Assembly (NCBI GenBank): GCA_021234155.1
Contig: JAJEKV010000044.1
Span: 9,830,777 to 9,894,776 of the forward strand
Length of the DNA stretch: 64,000 bases
Source: Isoetes taiwanensis
Taxonomy: Eukaryota > Streptophyta > Lycopodiopsida > Isoetales > Isoetaceae
Reading direction: 5' to 3'
Made by a program: the position numbers and the translations under genes. Numbering within the stretch: the first letter of the stretch is position 1; every line of letters starts with the position of its first letter. Under the pieces are notes generated by a model. The model was given only the letters and a program-made list of their open reading frames with translations. It did no database searches and had not been told where the DNA came from. Positions 23,111 to 34,074 of this stretch are shown piece after piece.

Positions 23111-23524
23111 ATTTAAATAGTATCACTTAAGGAGATAATACACTTTATCTTTTCTACAGTAGAATCTTAAAGGAGTAAAGGCATAGTGAAGGACGTATGC
23201 ATGGATTATGGGTATAGATTGTTACAATGTAAAGGATGTGCCGAAAGGCATGTGTATATTCATGAGTGTAAGTGTGATAGAGCTAAATCCTGAGTTCAGA
23301 ATCTAAACACGATCATTTTAGGCTATAAAGCACATGTTCTTGTATATTATGGTCTGATTATAGGACTAGATCTCCATCATGACCTAATATCCGTTCAAAT
23401 ATGAATGAATGAACAAGCTAATAAATTCGAATACAACAAAGTAAAAAGCACTAAATTTAGATGTTTAGATAGTTTAAAAGAACATCAGTTATTATCATAA
23501 TCCTTTACGAAAAAGGTGACTAAC

Positions 23525-25209
23525 CTCGTTCACGTTTCTGTCAGATCTATTGTCTTTGGATCTGCTTCGAACATCCTAGAAGGGTTGCTCTTGGTAACAG
23601 ATGATTCTTCAAGTGCGCTGTGTATTCTGGTAACCTCAAAATTAGAACTCGAGGTGTTCATAGAGGTCCCTGCAGTCACAGAACTGGAGACATCAATTGT
23701 TTCTTTTGTGGTCTTAGCATATACTCTGGGTGGAAAGTAGCTGCCACTTTTGCTGGATGATGTAGTGCCAGCGTAACTATTACTGCCACTGAAGTTAACC
23801 CTTTTTTCTCCCTTTGTTATACTGGTTTTTCTTAGGGCCAGGATTCGTCCTAATCTTATATTCTGTGGGACGAAGCATCATATCCGCAATCAGTACCAGG
23901 TGGTCACTGCCGAACTTGATATTAGGGTCACATTTAGGATCCTTGCCAAATTCAATAGCCATATTAGACATGAGTTGTCGAAACCTCATATATGCTATCT
24001 GAGCAATAACAGCTTTCTTCAGGTTATTGGTCAGTAGATTAACCAAAGCAATAAAGGCATTGGTACATCCCTTTGTATACTCCTCTGGAAAAACCTTGTC
24101 AAGGTTGTTCAGCATGAACCAAACTGCCTGGTCAAACCAGGTGATGTTATCACCACATGCATCATCCATAGGTGGCATATCACATGCGCATTTAATGTAT
24201 GGAGCAAAGGACCTCCAGATTTTTCTCAGAATGAAATCTTCCTTCAGATTGACGCCCATGGCCATATGATTCTTTTGGTTACAATATAAACCATTGGGGC
24301 ACGGACAGCTTTTGCTAAACATTTGAGTGGTGAAGGGCACAAAGATTTTCTCTTTCTCCATATTGTATTCACCTTTATCTATTGTTTTGTATTCTTTTTC
24401 CATCAAGGTATCATTGATGTCTGCCAAAAATTTCCAAGCCTGTACAGATATGGGCGCACAAGTTCCCATGGTGCCCGTTTTCCAAAGTATCTGGTCATAT
24501 TCTTCACCTAGTGCTTCCACAACATGTGATGGAATCATAGGAAAAAGTGTAGTATTGTTCAAGTCTAGTCTGTCCTCATCATCTATTTCCACCGCTTCCC
24601 TTTCCTCTTCAGCAATGGTGTTATCTATGTTAACTATCTCAACATCTTCAGAAATTGTAGTAAAATCAGTGTTATCAGAGTTGTTACTTTCAAGGCCGAG
24701 GGTGATAGAGCTAAATAGACTGTTTCCCACGAACAAATCATTAGATTTTTCTACCACTTTCTCTTTAACAGGTGGTTTTCTTACAGCCTGCTTAACATTC
24801 TTTTTTCTTGCTGAATTCACAGCATAGGCTTGTCTTAAACGGCTTTCAGTAGCCTCAAAAGTCTGCTGCAATTCTATTTCAGCATTGGTTCGTGCACACA
24901 AAAGAAGACTTATATCTCTATACGTGTCATCAATCAGCTTGACGAATTCGCATGGCCTACTTTTCATTTTGAGTGCTAAAACTCCAAGCCATTCACTGAA
25001 CCCCAAGTAGGCAACAGCAGACAATCTGTAATCTGTCAAATTCATTTCAAGTTCAATAATTCTCTTGTGCATGCCATCGTTATTGAGGCAACAAAGCATG
25101 GTCTGAACTGCCTTGTTGGGAATCTGGCAGTTTAATGAAGGATAACCCAGTTTTCTAAGTTCTGGAACCCACAACATTTCTGTTTCATTGTGCTCCTCTG
25201 TCCTTGTAG
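23525..25209 (-). CDS. Long ORF of the RT element, unknown function
   Basis: The open frame runs from an acceptor (GTTGCAG before CCTACAAGGACAG) to a stop at 23795. A S/T-rich extension stays open in the +1 frame for about 90 codons to 23530, close to a donor GAG|GTTAGT. The protein has a Lys/Arg-rich basic patch (SARKKNVKQAVRKPPVKEK), an acidic segment, a Cys cluster (SCPCPNGLYCNQKN) and a second one (CACDMPPMDDAC), then a helical C-terminus ending in a basic tail. I do not recognise the family. Position before the RT suggests a Gag-like or nucleic-acid-binding role, by inference only. A run of six A at the frame change could be an indel error or a recoding site. Confidence 0.5.
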
Positions 25210-26624
25210 GCTGCAACACATGCATGATAATTATGTGTATTAGATATAGAAAGTACATTGAATCTGTACCTTTGCATAAGTTTATTCAAATCTCAGTTTA
25301 GTATAGTCATCATTTGTAATATAGAATAAAAATCAAACTTGAATTATGTCTTTGAAAGTAACAGTAAGAGTATTAAATGTGTAAGTAATGTGAGCTCATA
25401 AGCAGACTTCAGAGGGTATGGGTATCAAGTCCTAGAACTTGTTAACGGAAGTTTCAGCATATATACTCTATCTTAATACTAGGGTCTTATCTAGCATAAG
25501 AACTTACTACTACTAACTTGGTCTCTTGACCGAAGCTAGAGAGAGTCCATCCTGGCACTACCCAGGCCCATATTCTCTTGAATCAATTGTAGACAGTAAG
25601 TGAAGACAATCAGTTTAGACATATGAAGTACTTAAGAATAAATTAATTTTCCAGTGGGGGTATGATGATAAGTAGATGTCCCTATTAGGAACACAGAGAT
25701 ATCCAAGTGTATTAAGGAGGATAGACTGAATGAATGAAAACTGAACCTTTTTCTTTGTTCAGATCCTTCAGACATTTAACCTGCAGTAGATATCTCGTGT
25801 ATTTGAGAAAATCTCACCTGTATTTGTGATACTGCAGGCTGCATGTTCAAGAGGCCTGTATGTCACCCAGACCCTTTGTTATAAGAGTATGGTTCCAATA
25901 AAGAATGTACCATCTTACCTTTAAGACGGCTTATTGGGGAGCCTGTCCTGTAGAGACAAGAAAGTTCCTTAACCTCCATGCATGAAGCTCGAGATCTAGG
26001 CATACACTTGGATATAGGTGAAGGAAACGTAAATAATATGAGTCAGATAGCAAACTTAATTTACTTGTGCATTACCATAGTAAATTATATTTAGATCTTT
26101 TGGAGACATTCCAACCATTATCGAAATATGAGTCAATGGTTAAGACAGATTATTTTAAAAGATATGACCTTACTAGTTTCATGAAAATGACCAAGTATAT
26201 GGGAGTTTAAAAGCTTTTTCATGTAATATTCCATTATATCGATCAGCTTTAAAATCCATCACTTATAATGAACATATTAATACTGGTAACCTGCATAGAG
26301 TAGGTTAACAAAATGGTTCATTAAACTAAACTGTATCATTATATGGTGTCCAAAAATTATGGTCAATATGTTCTTATTCCTACAGATCAGATTGAAGCAT
26401 CCATCATATGCTTAAGATCCCAGCAATAATGCAGAATAGAAATATATCATGGCTATGCTATTGCAAGTACATGAAGCGAGATAAAAAAGGAAACATATGG
26501 TTTCATCTTGCTGTTCAAAGAGAAACTGGTAGTCTTCACTCCATGAGATCATCAGCGATCCCCATTTGAAGTGTTCGTCCAGGTGGTCCATAGTACATAC
26601 ATTCATCACATATACATGTAATAC

Positions 26625-26746
26625 AAAGGGAGGGTCTCCACGTTACCTGCAACCAACCAGACATACATTAGCAAATCTATGGTAATGATGAGAGGGTCGT
26701 CAGGTAAGCAAGGGAGATAGAGCCTCAGTTTTTATCCTGCTCCTTT
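26625..26746 (-). other. 122-bp block identical in both copies of the RT element
   Basis: This block and 62428-62549 are identical base for base by eye, whereas flanking sequence is clearly diverged. On the element's strand it contains TCTGGTTGGTTGCAG followed by GTAACGTGG, that is, back-to-back acceptor and donor consensus. An open frame with LPDDPLIITIDLLMYVWLVA crosses it. It may be an exon boundary, a splicing regulator or a structural RNA site. Confidence 0.5.
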
Positions 26747-26992
26747 TGATGTATGAAATAATGAAAGGATGTAAAAATCATAAACAAAACAAAACATAAC
26801 AGTATGTTTGCATGCATGCAAATATTCGTATTTAATGCTTAAAGCAAAGGAACGGTATGAGAAAAGTATGAGAAAAGTGGAGTCAGCCTAAAGTAGAAAC
26901 TTTCTTGCTGTCATAACTTCAGTAGACTATGAACTTTCAAGAATGTGACACTAAGATCTGTAAGGTTGCTGAAAGAATTCTTCCAGTAGATA

Positions 26993-27292
26993 TTAAGCAA
27001 AGAACTCAGTGGAAATGATAAAAAGAACCTCTTGTGTCGCCTGTAGCAAGTTCTGGTCCTCCAAATCGTTTGAAGGGACTGCTGGATTGTTGTAGATAGG
27101 ATTATTTTTTGGATCATCCGCCTCTGTCATAGCCTTGGCATTTGCAGCTCTAGCTAAGCATCTCTTGATTATTTCGGCAGCATTGGCATTTTTACTCTGT
27201 GTAGTACTGTTTCTAGGGATGCCAATATCCTTTCTGGGAGCCTTATTCTTTGCCCCAGGTGGCCTTCCGGACTTGCGCTTCACTCCACTCAT
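26993..27292 (-). CDS. AT-hook protein of the RT element
   Basis: The ATG at 27292 starts MSGVKRKSGRPPGAKNK, an AT-hook-like motif (basic, GRPxG) expected to bind the minor groove of AT-rich DNA. About 80 further residues are rich in Asn, Ala and Lys. A donor-like AG|GTTCTT near 27030 suggests the real exon ends there. An upstream small exon (27526-27375, MPNTLNRKIQMICAGDG) ends at a donor GAG|GTAATGG, which is also conserved in the second copy. In the second copy (near 63075) the AT-hook frame is broken by indels. Confidence 0.5.
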   Translation of the reverse strand: MSGVKRKSGRPPGAKNKAPRKDIGIPRNSTTQSKNANAAEIIKRCLARAANAKAMTEADDPKNNPIYNNPAVPSNDLEDQNLLQATQEVLFIISTEFFA

Positions 27293-28176
27293 GGCCGGAA
27301 TAGAGACAAGCAGGAGAAGGAGTATGATACGAAATGAAGGAATGGGATATGAGAAGAAGACCATTACCTCAAAATCGAAACTCATTAATGCTGTATTTCC
27401 CTTAGATTTAGTTTTAAATGTAGGTAGGAGAATGCCGGAAATACCTCTGACCCTGAGTGGCTTGCAATCAAGTCTGCCGTCTCCAGCACATATCATCTGT
27501 ATTTTCCTATTCAATGTATTCGGCATAGTCTGGCAGTGGTCCAGACCCTAAGACCATTGAATACCATATGAAATATGAAAAATGAAATGTGGTTTTAATC
27601 CCAGCATAAAAACCTTAGAAATTACGATTAGTGCAATGCCCTTATGTTCAATATGGAACCACGAATATGTCAGAATCCATGGTAACTTATCTTTCGAATG
27701 CACCTAGTAATGTTAGTATGATAAAAATCTTAAATCCTCATACTTAGAAATCCCAAGACTATGGTATTGGTAGGATTAACAAGGCCGTTAATGGAAAAAC
27801 TCACAAACGAAAGTGAAACATAATCAACAAGAATAAACCTATGGTATGGTTGCCCACCATTTTCCCATAGATCTGTCTATAGATTAGTGTAGTTTGGATT
27901 ACATAAAGATGGATCCTATAGGTCCCCCCCATTTTGGCTTAAACAAAATATTATGGTTATCTACCTTATAGTAATGACATCACATGTAGTTCCCATGATA
28001 AAGAGATATATGGATACACATATAGTCATAGATGAACAGCTTAACTGGGTCAACTGGTGAGCTGGTGTCAGACCTCTACTGTGCCTTATCAAGCTATATT
28101 CTTAAAGTCAAATAAGTCAGTCAGTTCCAGTCCCATATATATTTATATTTATATATGTATATATGTATATATATAT

Positions 28177-29464
28177 ACAAGAAAATTAATACGTCCTACG
28201 GCGCATTGTTCCAGTTTTAGCATGTTCTTACGATGTAAGGCCCTATAGTGCTCTAGATAACCAACGATTCTACTGAGATTCTCTTGGATTCTCCTAGATT
28301 CTCTTAGAATTTTCTATTTTGATTGAGGTGCTTACCCATGAGCATTTAAAACCTTCTAAAATTATCTATTTTGGATCTATGCAACATTTTTAAAACATTT
28401 TCTATTTTTAGACTAAGGCGCTTACCTTGGGCATCTAGAATATTTTTTTTTCAAGATTTATATTGTACACCTTTATTATGAAACATTTTAGAACATTCTA
28501 TTGTCGCTCTTTGCAAAATCTTAAAACCCATGAGCATTTAAAACCTTCTAAAATAATCTATTTTGGATCTGTGCAACATTTTTAAAACATTTTCTATTTT
28601 TAGACTAAAGCGCTTGCCTTGAGCATCTAGAATATTTTTTTTTTCAAGATTTATATTGTACACCTTTATTATGAAACATTTTAGAACATTCTATTGTCGC
28701 GTTTTGCAAAATCTTAAAAAAACTCTAAGATTTCATCAAGATTTTTTTTACATTCTCTTAGATATTATGAAGATTCCCTTAGATTCAATTAGATTTTAAG
28801 AGATTCCGTTAGACTTGTATATTTTCCTAGATTCTCTTACAACTTATGAGATTTCCTTATATTCCCTTTAATTCTTCTGGATTCCCTTACATTCTAGAAA
28901 TTTCTAGAACATTTTAGAACTTTCTGGAACATTTTGAAAGTTTCAAAACATCCTAGAATATTATAGTCTATTTTATCTTAATTAAAACATTACCCTTAAG
29001 TATATTTGAAACATAATTTTTTCATAGAATTAATGCTTGGTCTAGTGGTTAGAGTGGGGGGTTTGGGGGGTTGAGGACCAGGGTTCGAATCACCCCAATA
29101 ACATAAAAAATTTTAAAAGCCTTTCCTTAAGGAACGAGCATTCAATATGAGCCTTAGGATCTTAAACTCGATCAACGATCAAGATCTCATCATATAAAAG
29201 CAATATGAGCCGTAGGATCTATTACATATAATTCCCAAAGCCACGCGGGACCGTAGGGATGTGTCCCCAAGCCATGTGAGCCGCCGGATCTCGGACCGAC
29301 GCCAAGATCGGGGATCAATCGACCGTGAGGGACCGACGGTACATATTATATGTAAACTCCCGTGCCATTCGGGCCGTGAGGATACGCCCCAAATCCACGT
29401 GAGCCGCCGGATCTCGAATCAGGACTACGGATAAGCGACAAACATAAGAACATATATAGATCAG
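28177..29464 (+). mobile_element. TA-microsatellite-flanked element, copy A
   Basis: Starts ACAAGAAAATTAATACGTCC and ends GACAAACATAAGAACATATA, with (TA)n on both sides. The inside has degenerate TTCTCTTAGATTC-type repeats, a duplicated ~230-bp segment (about 28330-28520 and 28530-28715), a tRNA-like module at 29034-29096, and repeats of GAGCCGTAGGATCT. It is nearly identical to copy C in inverted orientation at 59901-61190. Flanking by TA microsatellites resembles rice Micron elements. No transposase is present. Confidence 0.65.
29034..29096 (+). ncRNA. tRNA-like pol III module in copy A
   Basis: TTGGTCTAGTGGTTAGAG fits the A-box and GGTTCGAATC the B-box, ~40 bases apart as in a tRNA gene. 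The anticodon arm is replaced by a G-rich run (GTGGGGGGTTTGGGGGG), so it cannot be a functional tRNA. It is a tRNA-derived promoter such as those that drive SINEs. Confidence 0.6.
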
Positions 29465-29484
29465 ATATATATATATATATATAT

Positions 29485-30133
29485 ACAAGAAAATTAATGC
29501 GTCCTACGGCGCATTGTTCTAGTTTTAGCATGTCCTTATATTCCCTTTAATTCTCCTGGATTCCCTTACATTCTAGAAGTTTCTAGGACATTCTAGAACT
29601 TTCTGGAACATTTTGAAACTTTCAAAACATCCTAGAATATTATAGTCTATGTTAATTAGAATATTACCCTTAAGTATATTTGAAACATAAATTATTCATA
29701 GAATTAATGCTTGGTCTAGTGGTTAGAGTGGGGGTTTGGGGGGCTGAGGACTAGGGTTCGAATCCCCCCAATAACATAAAAAATTTTAAAAGCCTTTCCT
29801 TAAGGAACGAGCATTCAATATGAGCCTTAGGATCTTAGACTCGATCAACGATCAAGATCTCACCATATAAAAACAATATGATGGTAGGATCTATTACATA
29901 TAATTCCCAAAGCCATGGACCGTAGGATGTGTCCCCAAGCCACGGAGCCGCTCCGGATCTCGGACCGGACGTCGAGGAATCGATCAACGGACCGTAGGAC
30001 CGCAGACACATATTATATGTAAACCCCGGGCCATGGGGGGTGAGGATACGCCCCAAACCCACACGGAGCCGCTTCCGGATCTCGAACGGACGGTCACGGA
30101 TAAGCGCGACAAACATAAGAACATATATAGAGT

Positions 30134-30135
<2 letters not shown>
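29485..30135 (+). mobile_element. TA-microsatellite-flanked element, copy B (internally deleted)
   Basis: Same ends as copy A, but ~680 bp is deleted after AGTTTTAGCATGT; sequence resumes at CCTTATATTCCC. It retains the tRNA-like module (29709-29769) and the GAGCC repeats. It is followed by a ~60-bp TA run and then by the remaining part of the 5' LTR. Confidence 0.65.

Positions 30136-30195
<60 letters not shown>
30136..30195. repeat. (TA)n microsatellite
   Basis: About 30 TA units forming the junction between copy B and the second part of the 5' LTR. The intact 3' LTR has only a short TA run at the corresponding place (about 41592). Confidence 0.95.
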
Positions 30196-30198
<3 letters not shown>

Positions 30199-30361
30199 CA
30201 TCGGCGTGGGCGAATGACACCTCCGGTGGTGTCCTTCACTGAGCATCTCTATGTAGATGGCCCTGTCGACGGAGGGCCCCGCCATGGCGAGATGGTTGCC
30301 ATAGGAGGGAAAGTCCTCGTATATATACGCCCGGGTCATTACATATTCGTGGGCGTCCACA
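30196..30361 (+). repeat. 5' LTR, second part
   Basis: Matches the last ~175 bp of the 3' LTR (GCATCTCTATGTAGATGGCC, GGCGAGATGGTTGCCAT) and ends GTCCACA where the 3' LTR has GTCACA. About 70 bp present in the 3' LTR between the two parts is missing here. Confidence 0.85.
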
Positions 30362-30364
30362 AAG

Positions 30365-30378
30365 TGGTATCGAGGCCG
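30365..30378 (+). other. Primer-binding site
   Basis: TGGTATCGAGGCC starts three bases after the LTR end. It resembles the complement of the initiator-methionine tRNA 3' end (TGGTATCAGAGCC) with a small deletion. The second retroelement has TGGTATCGAGCC at 50425, so the variant is shared within this family. Confidence 0.7.
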
Positions 30379-31125
30379 TGATTTTGATTGCCGGAATCAT
30401 AGCATCGACCAAAACCCTAACTCGTTAGTTCGGTAGTTAGGTGGAAGTTAAGCTAGTGTGATTGTTTAGCTCTTTGATGTTTGGTTTCATTGCTAGGTTA
30501 ACATTAGTAGGGTGTAAGTCTTAATAAGTTTAGGGCAACTGGAGGGCCCAAGTTTGGAGGGGTTATAAATTTTTATAGGTAGTCTAGATGAAGGAGAAAG
30601 TGAGTCCATTGGATCCCGCGATCCCAAATACCCTAGGATACCGTCCGCGGAAAAATGGTCCTTTAAAGGCCGAGGAAAGTCAACTCCTGGGCGCCGCTGA
30701 TTTTTGTCGCCTTTGCGCCGTGGTGGGGAGTTTAAAATGCCGTTTACGCGGATCAGACCGCCGCTGAGTCAACCCGGCCCGAAGTCAACCCGGGCACCGC
30801 TTGTCGACCCTTAGTCGGGTGGAGCTGGCCAGAATGTCGCTTCGTAGCCGAATCGCATTTTTCGGCGTATTCTGCCAGATAAATATTTTTTTTTTTAAAA
30901 AAAAATAATAAAAAAGTTAATAAGAAAAATTTTTAAAATTTAAAAGTTAGCGGCCGCTAAAATTATTATGTCCTTTGCCTTCAAACGCCCCACTCGTTAG
31001 ATTCGACACCGCCATACCACGGACTTGACTGTTCCTCCACCTTGGTTCTTCGCTAACCCTAGCCTTCACTACCGCTTCCTAGTCGCCAAGCCCTAACTTT
31101 GTTCCTCTAGACCTCGGCCATAGCC

Positions 31126-31371
31126 ATGGCCAACACCAAGAGTACCGTGGACCCCGCTACCCTTACCATAGCTCAGATCTATGCCTTCATCGCCAAGCAC
31201 ATGGCTACTGACCCCGCCTTGATTGATATACTTTTGGACGAGTTGGTAAACAGATTTGAGAACAATGATAGGATTTCCTACCCCATTTACCATTACTCAG
31301 GAGCCGCTTTTGGTCGCTCAATCTCCACAGACTTCCTTACACCATGGCGAAGCAACCCGACTTGGTCATGA
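31126..31371 (+). CDS. Start of the extra ORF between PBS and the H3-like region
   Basis: Good-context ATG (AGCCATGGCC), then MANTKSTVDPATLTIAQIYA and a helical region. The frame breaks at 31371. A Glu/Lys-rich coiled-coil-like stretch (EEDLRERFGEYKEEQERIQK) follows in another frame at about 31700-31830. It may be the N-terminus of a polyprotein that continues into the H3-like domain. The family is not recognised. Confidence 0.35.
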   Translation: MANTKSTVDPATLTIAQIYAFIAKHMATDPALIDILLDELVNRFENNDRISYPIYHYSGAAFGRSISTDFLTPWRSNPTWS

Positions 31372-31992
31372 TGTTGATTAGTTCTACCTCCGGAATGTGA
31401 AGGACACACCGAGGAGGAGGACATAAGAAAGAGGCCGATCAGATTAGAAATTTGGGCGTGGAAGATGACCGCAGAGAGATAGAACCCAGCCGATCTATGT
31501 CCGAGGTAGGGAATACCTGTGATCTTGGGGATGGAGTTGCTGTTATAGATGGCGTGGCCACCCAGATTCCCCCATACCAATGGCATGAAGCTTCTCGAAA
31601 GCTTCACGTGGGAGAGATTCCCGACATCCATGTAACGACAATCCGCATCGACATGAACCAGCCGCCCGATCGATACCATGTTTGAACTCCTTCACAAGCA
31701 GAAATGGACGATATAATGAGATTGAAGAAGACCTCCGTGAGAGATTCGGGGAGTACAAGGAGGAGCAGGAGAGGATTCAAAAGGAAAAGGAGGGAGAAGG
31801 CCCGCAAGAAGAGCCGGATCGCGGGTGATGGGGGATCGGGAGTGGGCGGGCCCACCCCCAAAGCGAGCATACAACCGCTAAGCAACATAGAAATCAGAGT
31901 CCGAAAGTCCCAAGTAGCCTAGTACAAGGAAAAAAAAAGTTGAGGACCCATCCGCTTTTTGGAAGAAACGCAGCCCACGGAGGCGTGAGCCG

Positions 31993-32382
31993 GTGGATGC
32001 GTTGGGGCCAAGACGGTACACGGCTGCGAGAGGGGCCGCCTCCCAACCCCCCGCCCCACAAAGGAAACCCCACGGTACGACTCCCAAGATCGCCTTCACG
32101 GAGATCCGTAAGTTTCAGTGGTCCACCCAACTTCGACGTCACTTAAGCCCCTTCGAGGCAGGTTGGTTAGTTGAGACGCCCAAGAGTTTAAAACCGACCT
32201 CCTTTCCGGACTTTTTGCCATCCCGGGCGCTTCCAAGAGGGCTGCGGAGGGCTCATTTGGTGGCACTCTTTGGTGACGCCAATCTTTGCGCGATCCACGC
32301 AAAGAGGGTCACCATAATGCAAAAGGATTTAGCCCTCGCCCGCAGGATTAGGGGGAGAGCATCCTTAGCAAATTTTATCTGA
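31993..32382 (+). CDS. Histone H3-like domain inside a Ty3/gypsy element
   Basis: The frame gives a basic, Pro-rich tail (RKPHGTTPK), an H3 alpha-N segment ([12 protein letters not shown], cf. ALREIRKYQKST), then after a compensated frame shift QEFKTDL (cf. QDFKTDL), [18 protein letters not shown] and [20 protein letters not shown], almost the H3 C-terminal helix sequence. Loop 1 is of canonical H3 length, not the longer CENH3 type. The middle (alpha-1 to loop 1) lies in another frame between about 32185 and 32240, so the copy has paired indels or sequencing errors. It sits between PBS and gag in the sense strand and ends at a stop. A role in chromatin targeting or particle assembly would be speculation. 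Confidence 0.7.
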   Translation: MDALGPRRYTAARGAASQPPAPQRKPHGTTPKIAFTEIRKFQWSTQLRRHLSPFEAGWLVETPKSLKPTSFPDFLPSRALPRGLRRAHLVALFGDANLCAIHAKRVTIMQKDLALARRIRGRASLANFI

Positions 32383-32560
32383 TATTTGCATTGTAAATAT
32401 TTTTTGATATTTAATAAAAAGAAAAAACTTACCTTTTATTTTGAATTAATACCTAAATTGCTGACATCAAGATAAATAAAAAAGGGTTAAAAGGATCTTC
32501 AAAGTTTCATTTCATTTGTTATATCTGTTTTTTTTTCCTTCCTCCTCCCTTCCAAGCGCC

Positions 32561-33945
32561 ATGGCAACCAATCGACCTACTTGCATGGTACCAAGATGGA
32601 GAGCATTGGGATCCATAAAAGTGCCCTTCGATTTGTTACGGCCCTTGCTATGTCGTACGCTTTGATCTCATCACTAATATGCAAAGCACCCGTGACTATG
32701 CCTGATTCCTAGAGTTTTTACATGCAGGAGATGCTTCCTTTGTGTATTCCTCTTGGGGATCCTCCCGATTCTATCTAGAACGGGATGTGGTCCCGATATG
32801 CTGGGGGTGACACCCACGCGCATGATGTGCTGAAAAGAAAGCTTAGATGGGCAAGCACACCGCCCTGTGCAAAGATCGTGGGCATAATATCTTGAAGTTG
32901 CTTTCGCCTTTAGCCATCCTCATGGATCAATATGTTGAGGATGAGACCTTGCGGGCAGAGAAAGGCAAACTTCCTGAATCTTCGAGGAGGGAGAAGATGA
33001 GCATATAGGCACGGGTGACTTCACCACCGGGAAGCGGTTATGAGGAGATGCCACCACGGGGGAACAAGTCGCGACGCTTGTTAGGGCTAGACGCCCCTTC
33101 GGGATTGGTATCACCAAGGGCAAGAATATCTTCTCTTGATGATATCATCCGACCTATCACATGGTAGCCGGATTTGCCGGCAGTAAGGACCATGTACTCT
33201 ATGAATTAGCTTGAGTATTGTATGGATGACTTCATCGACTTTGTCTCCTATTGAGCTTCCTCCCGAGGTGCGGCGGTTTACTCCAATTCCACCAGAGACC
33301 ATAGAGCCACCGAGACTTTGTTATGGCTTCTGAACCGGTGATGCAGATCCGCCTCTCGGCCCTCACCGGATGCCTTTACAGCCTATGGGACCTCATGTCC
33401 CAAATATTAATATGGTCGAGGTTCCTCCTGGTCTGGATGAGGAGGAGAGGATCTATACCATAATCCCCGCCATTTGAAGGAAGAGCATCGTGAACTCAAG
33501 GAAGAAGAAGTCCCTATGGACTTAGACAAGGAGGTGACCACGCCGAGACCCCGCAAAGGGAAGGTATTGGGAAACCACCTTACTCGCTTCTTCTTATCAG
33601 CTTTTCGACAGGGCAAAGTTCTTTTTATAGCCCGAGACTTAGGCCTGAGGAGGCTTCATGGTGGACCCTCCGTGCTTTTTCCACCTTGGCCGGGCACAAG
33701 AAGCTTCCCATCGTACATTTACTTATGTACTTTCGACGACGCGATCTTGCCCCCGGGCCTTGGGACAAGACATTGCACCCCGGATGAGTATGAAGCTCCC
33801 ACGGCGTGCCCCATTGCCGCTGCCTATCCGGCCGCAGGTTGCCACCATTGTTTGCCACACGAGAGACCGGGGGTGACTCTCGCGCACACCCCATCGCCAC
33901 CACCTCCTCGCCTATGGATGAAGAGGGGGGACCCATCTCTTAGAT
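32561..33945 (+). pseudogene. Second extra coding region of the chromovirus, broken
   Basis: An ATG at 32561 (MATNRPTCMVPRWRALG) opens a short frame. Protein-like pieces follow in different frames (FVTALAMSYALISSL, ILKLLSPLAILMDQYVEDET, LKEEHRELKEEEVPMDLDKE). It has a Pro-rich C-terminal part. No family is recognised. It may be an additional Gag-like or accessory ORF that has decayed or been corrupted by indels. Confidence 0.35.
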
Positions 33946-34074
33946 AATTGTATTACGATTTTGTATTATGATAGTTGTAGAATTTTGGGTTGGCATTTCC
34001 TTTAGCCATTCTATAGTTATGATATACCATCTTCTTATCAATTGTGACTATTGTATCAATGAATACAATTAAAA

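Larger units (their letters stand above)
21798..28130 (-). mobile_element. Atypical RT element (truncated), nested in the 5' LTR
   Basis: Three minus-strand coding blocks occur in order: an AT-hook ORF near 27.3 kb, a long Cys-containing ORF at 25.2-23.8 kb, and an RT-like ORF at 23.1-21.8 kb that runs into LTR sequence before its YxDD box. The 5' part (25460-28125) recurs as a diverged second copy at 61261-64000, which shows it is repetitive DNA and not a host gene. Good splice signals flank the blocks, so the transcript may be spliced. No LTR, GIY-YIG nuclease or integrase was seen. Confidence 0.6.

Noticed and set aside
29034-29096. Functional tRNA gene
   Set aside because: A and B boxes are present but the anticodon arm is replaced by a G-run and no cloverleaf forms.
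31993-32382. Ordinary host histone H3 gene
   Set aside because: Diverged from the near-invariant H3 sequence, lies in sense orientation inside an LTR element, and lacks H3 gene context.
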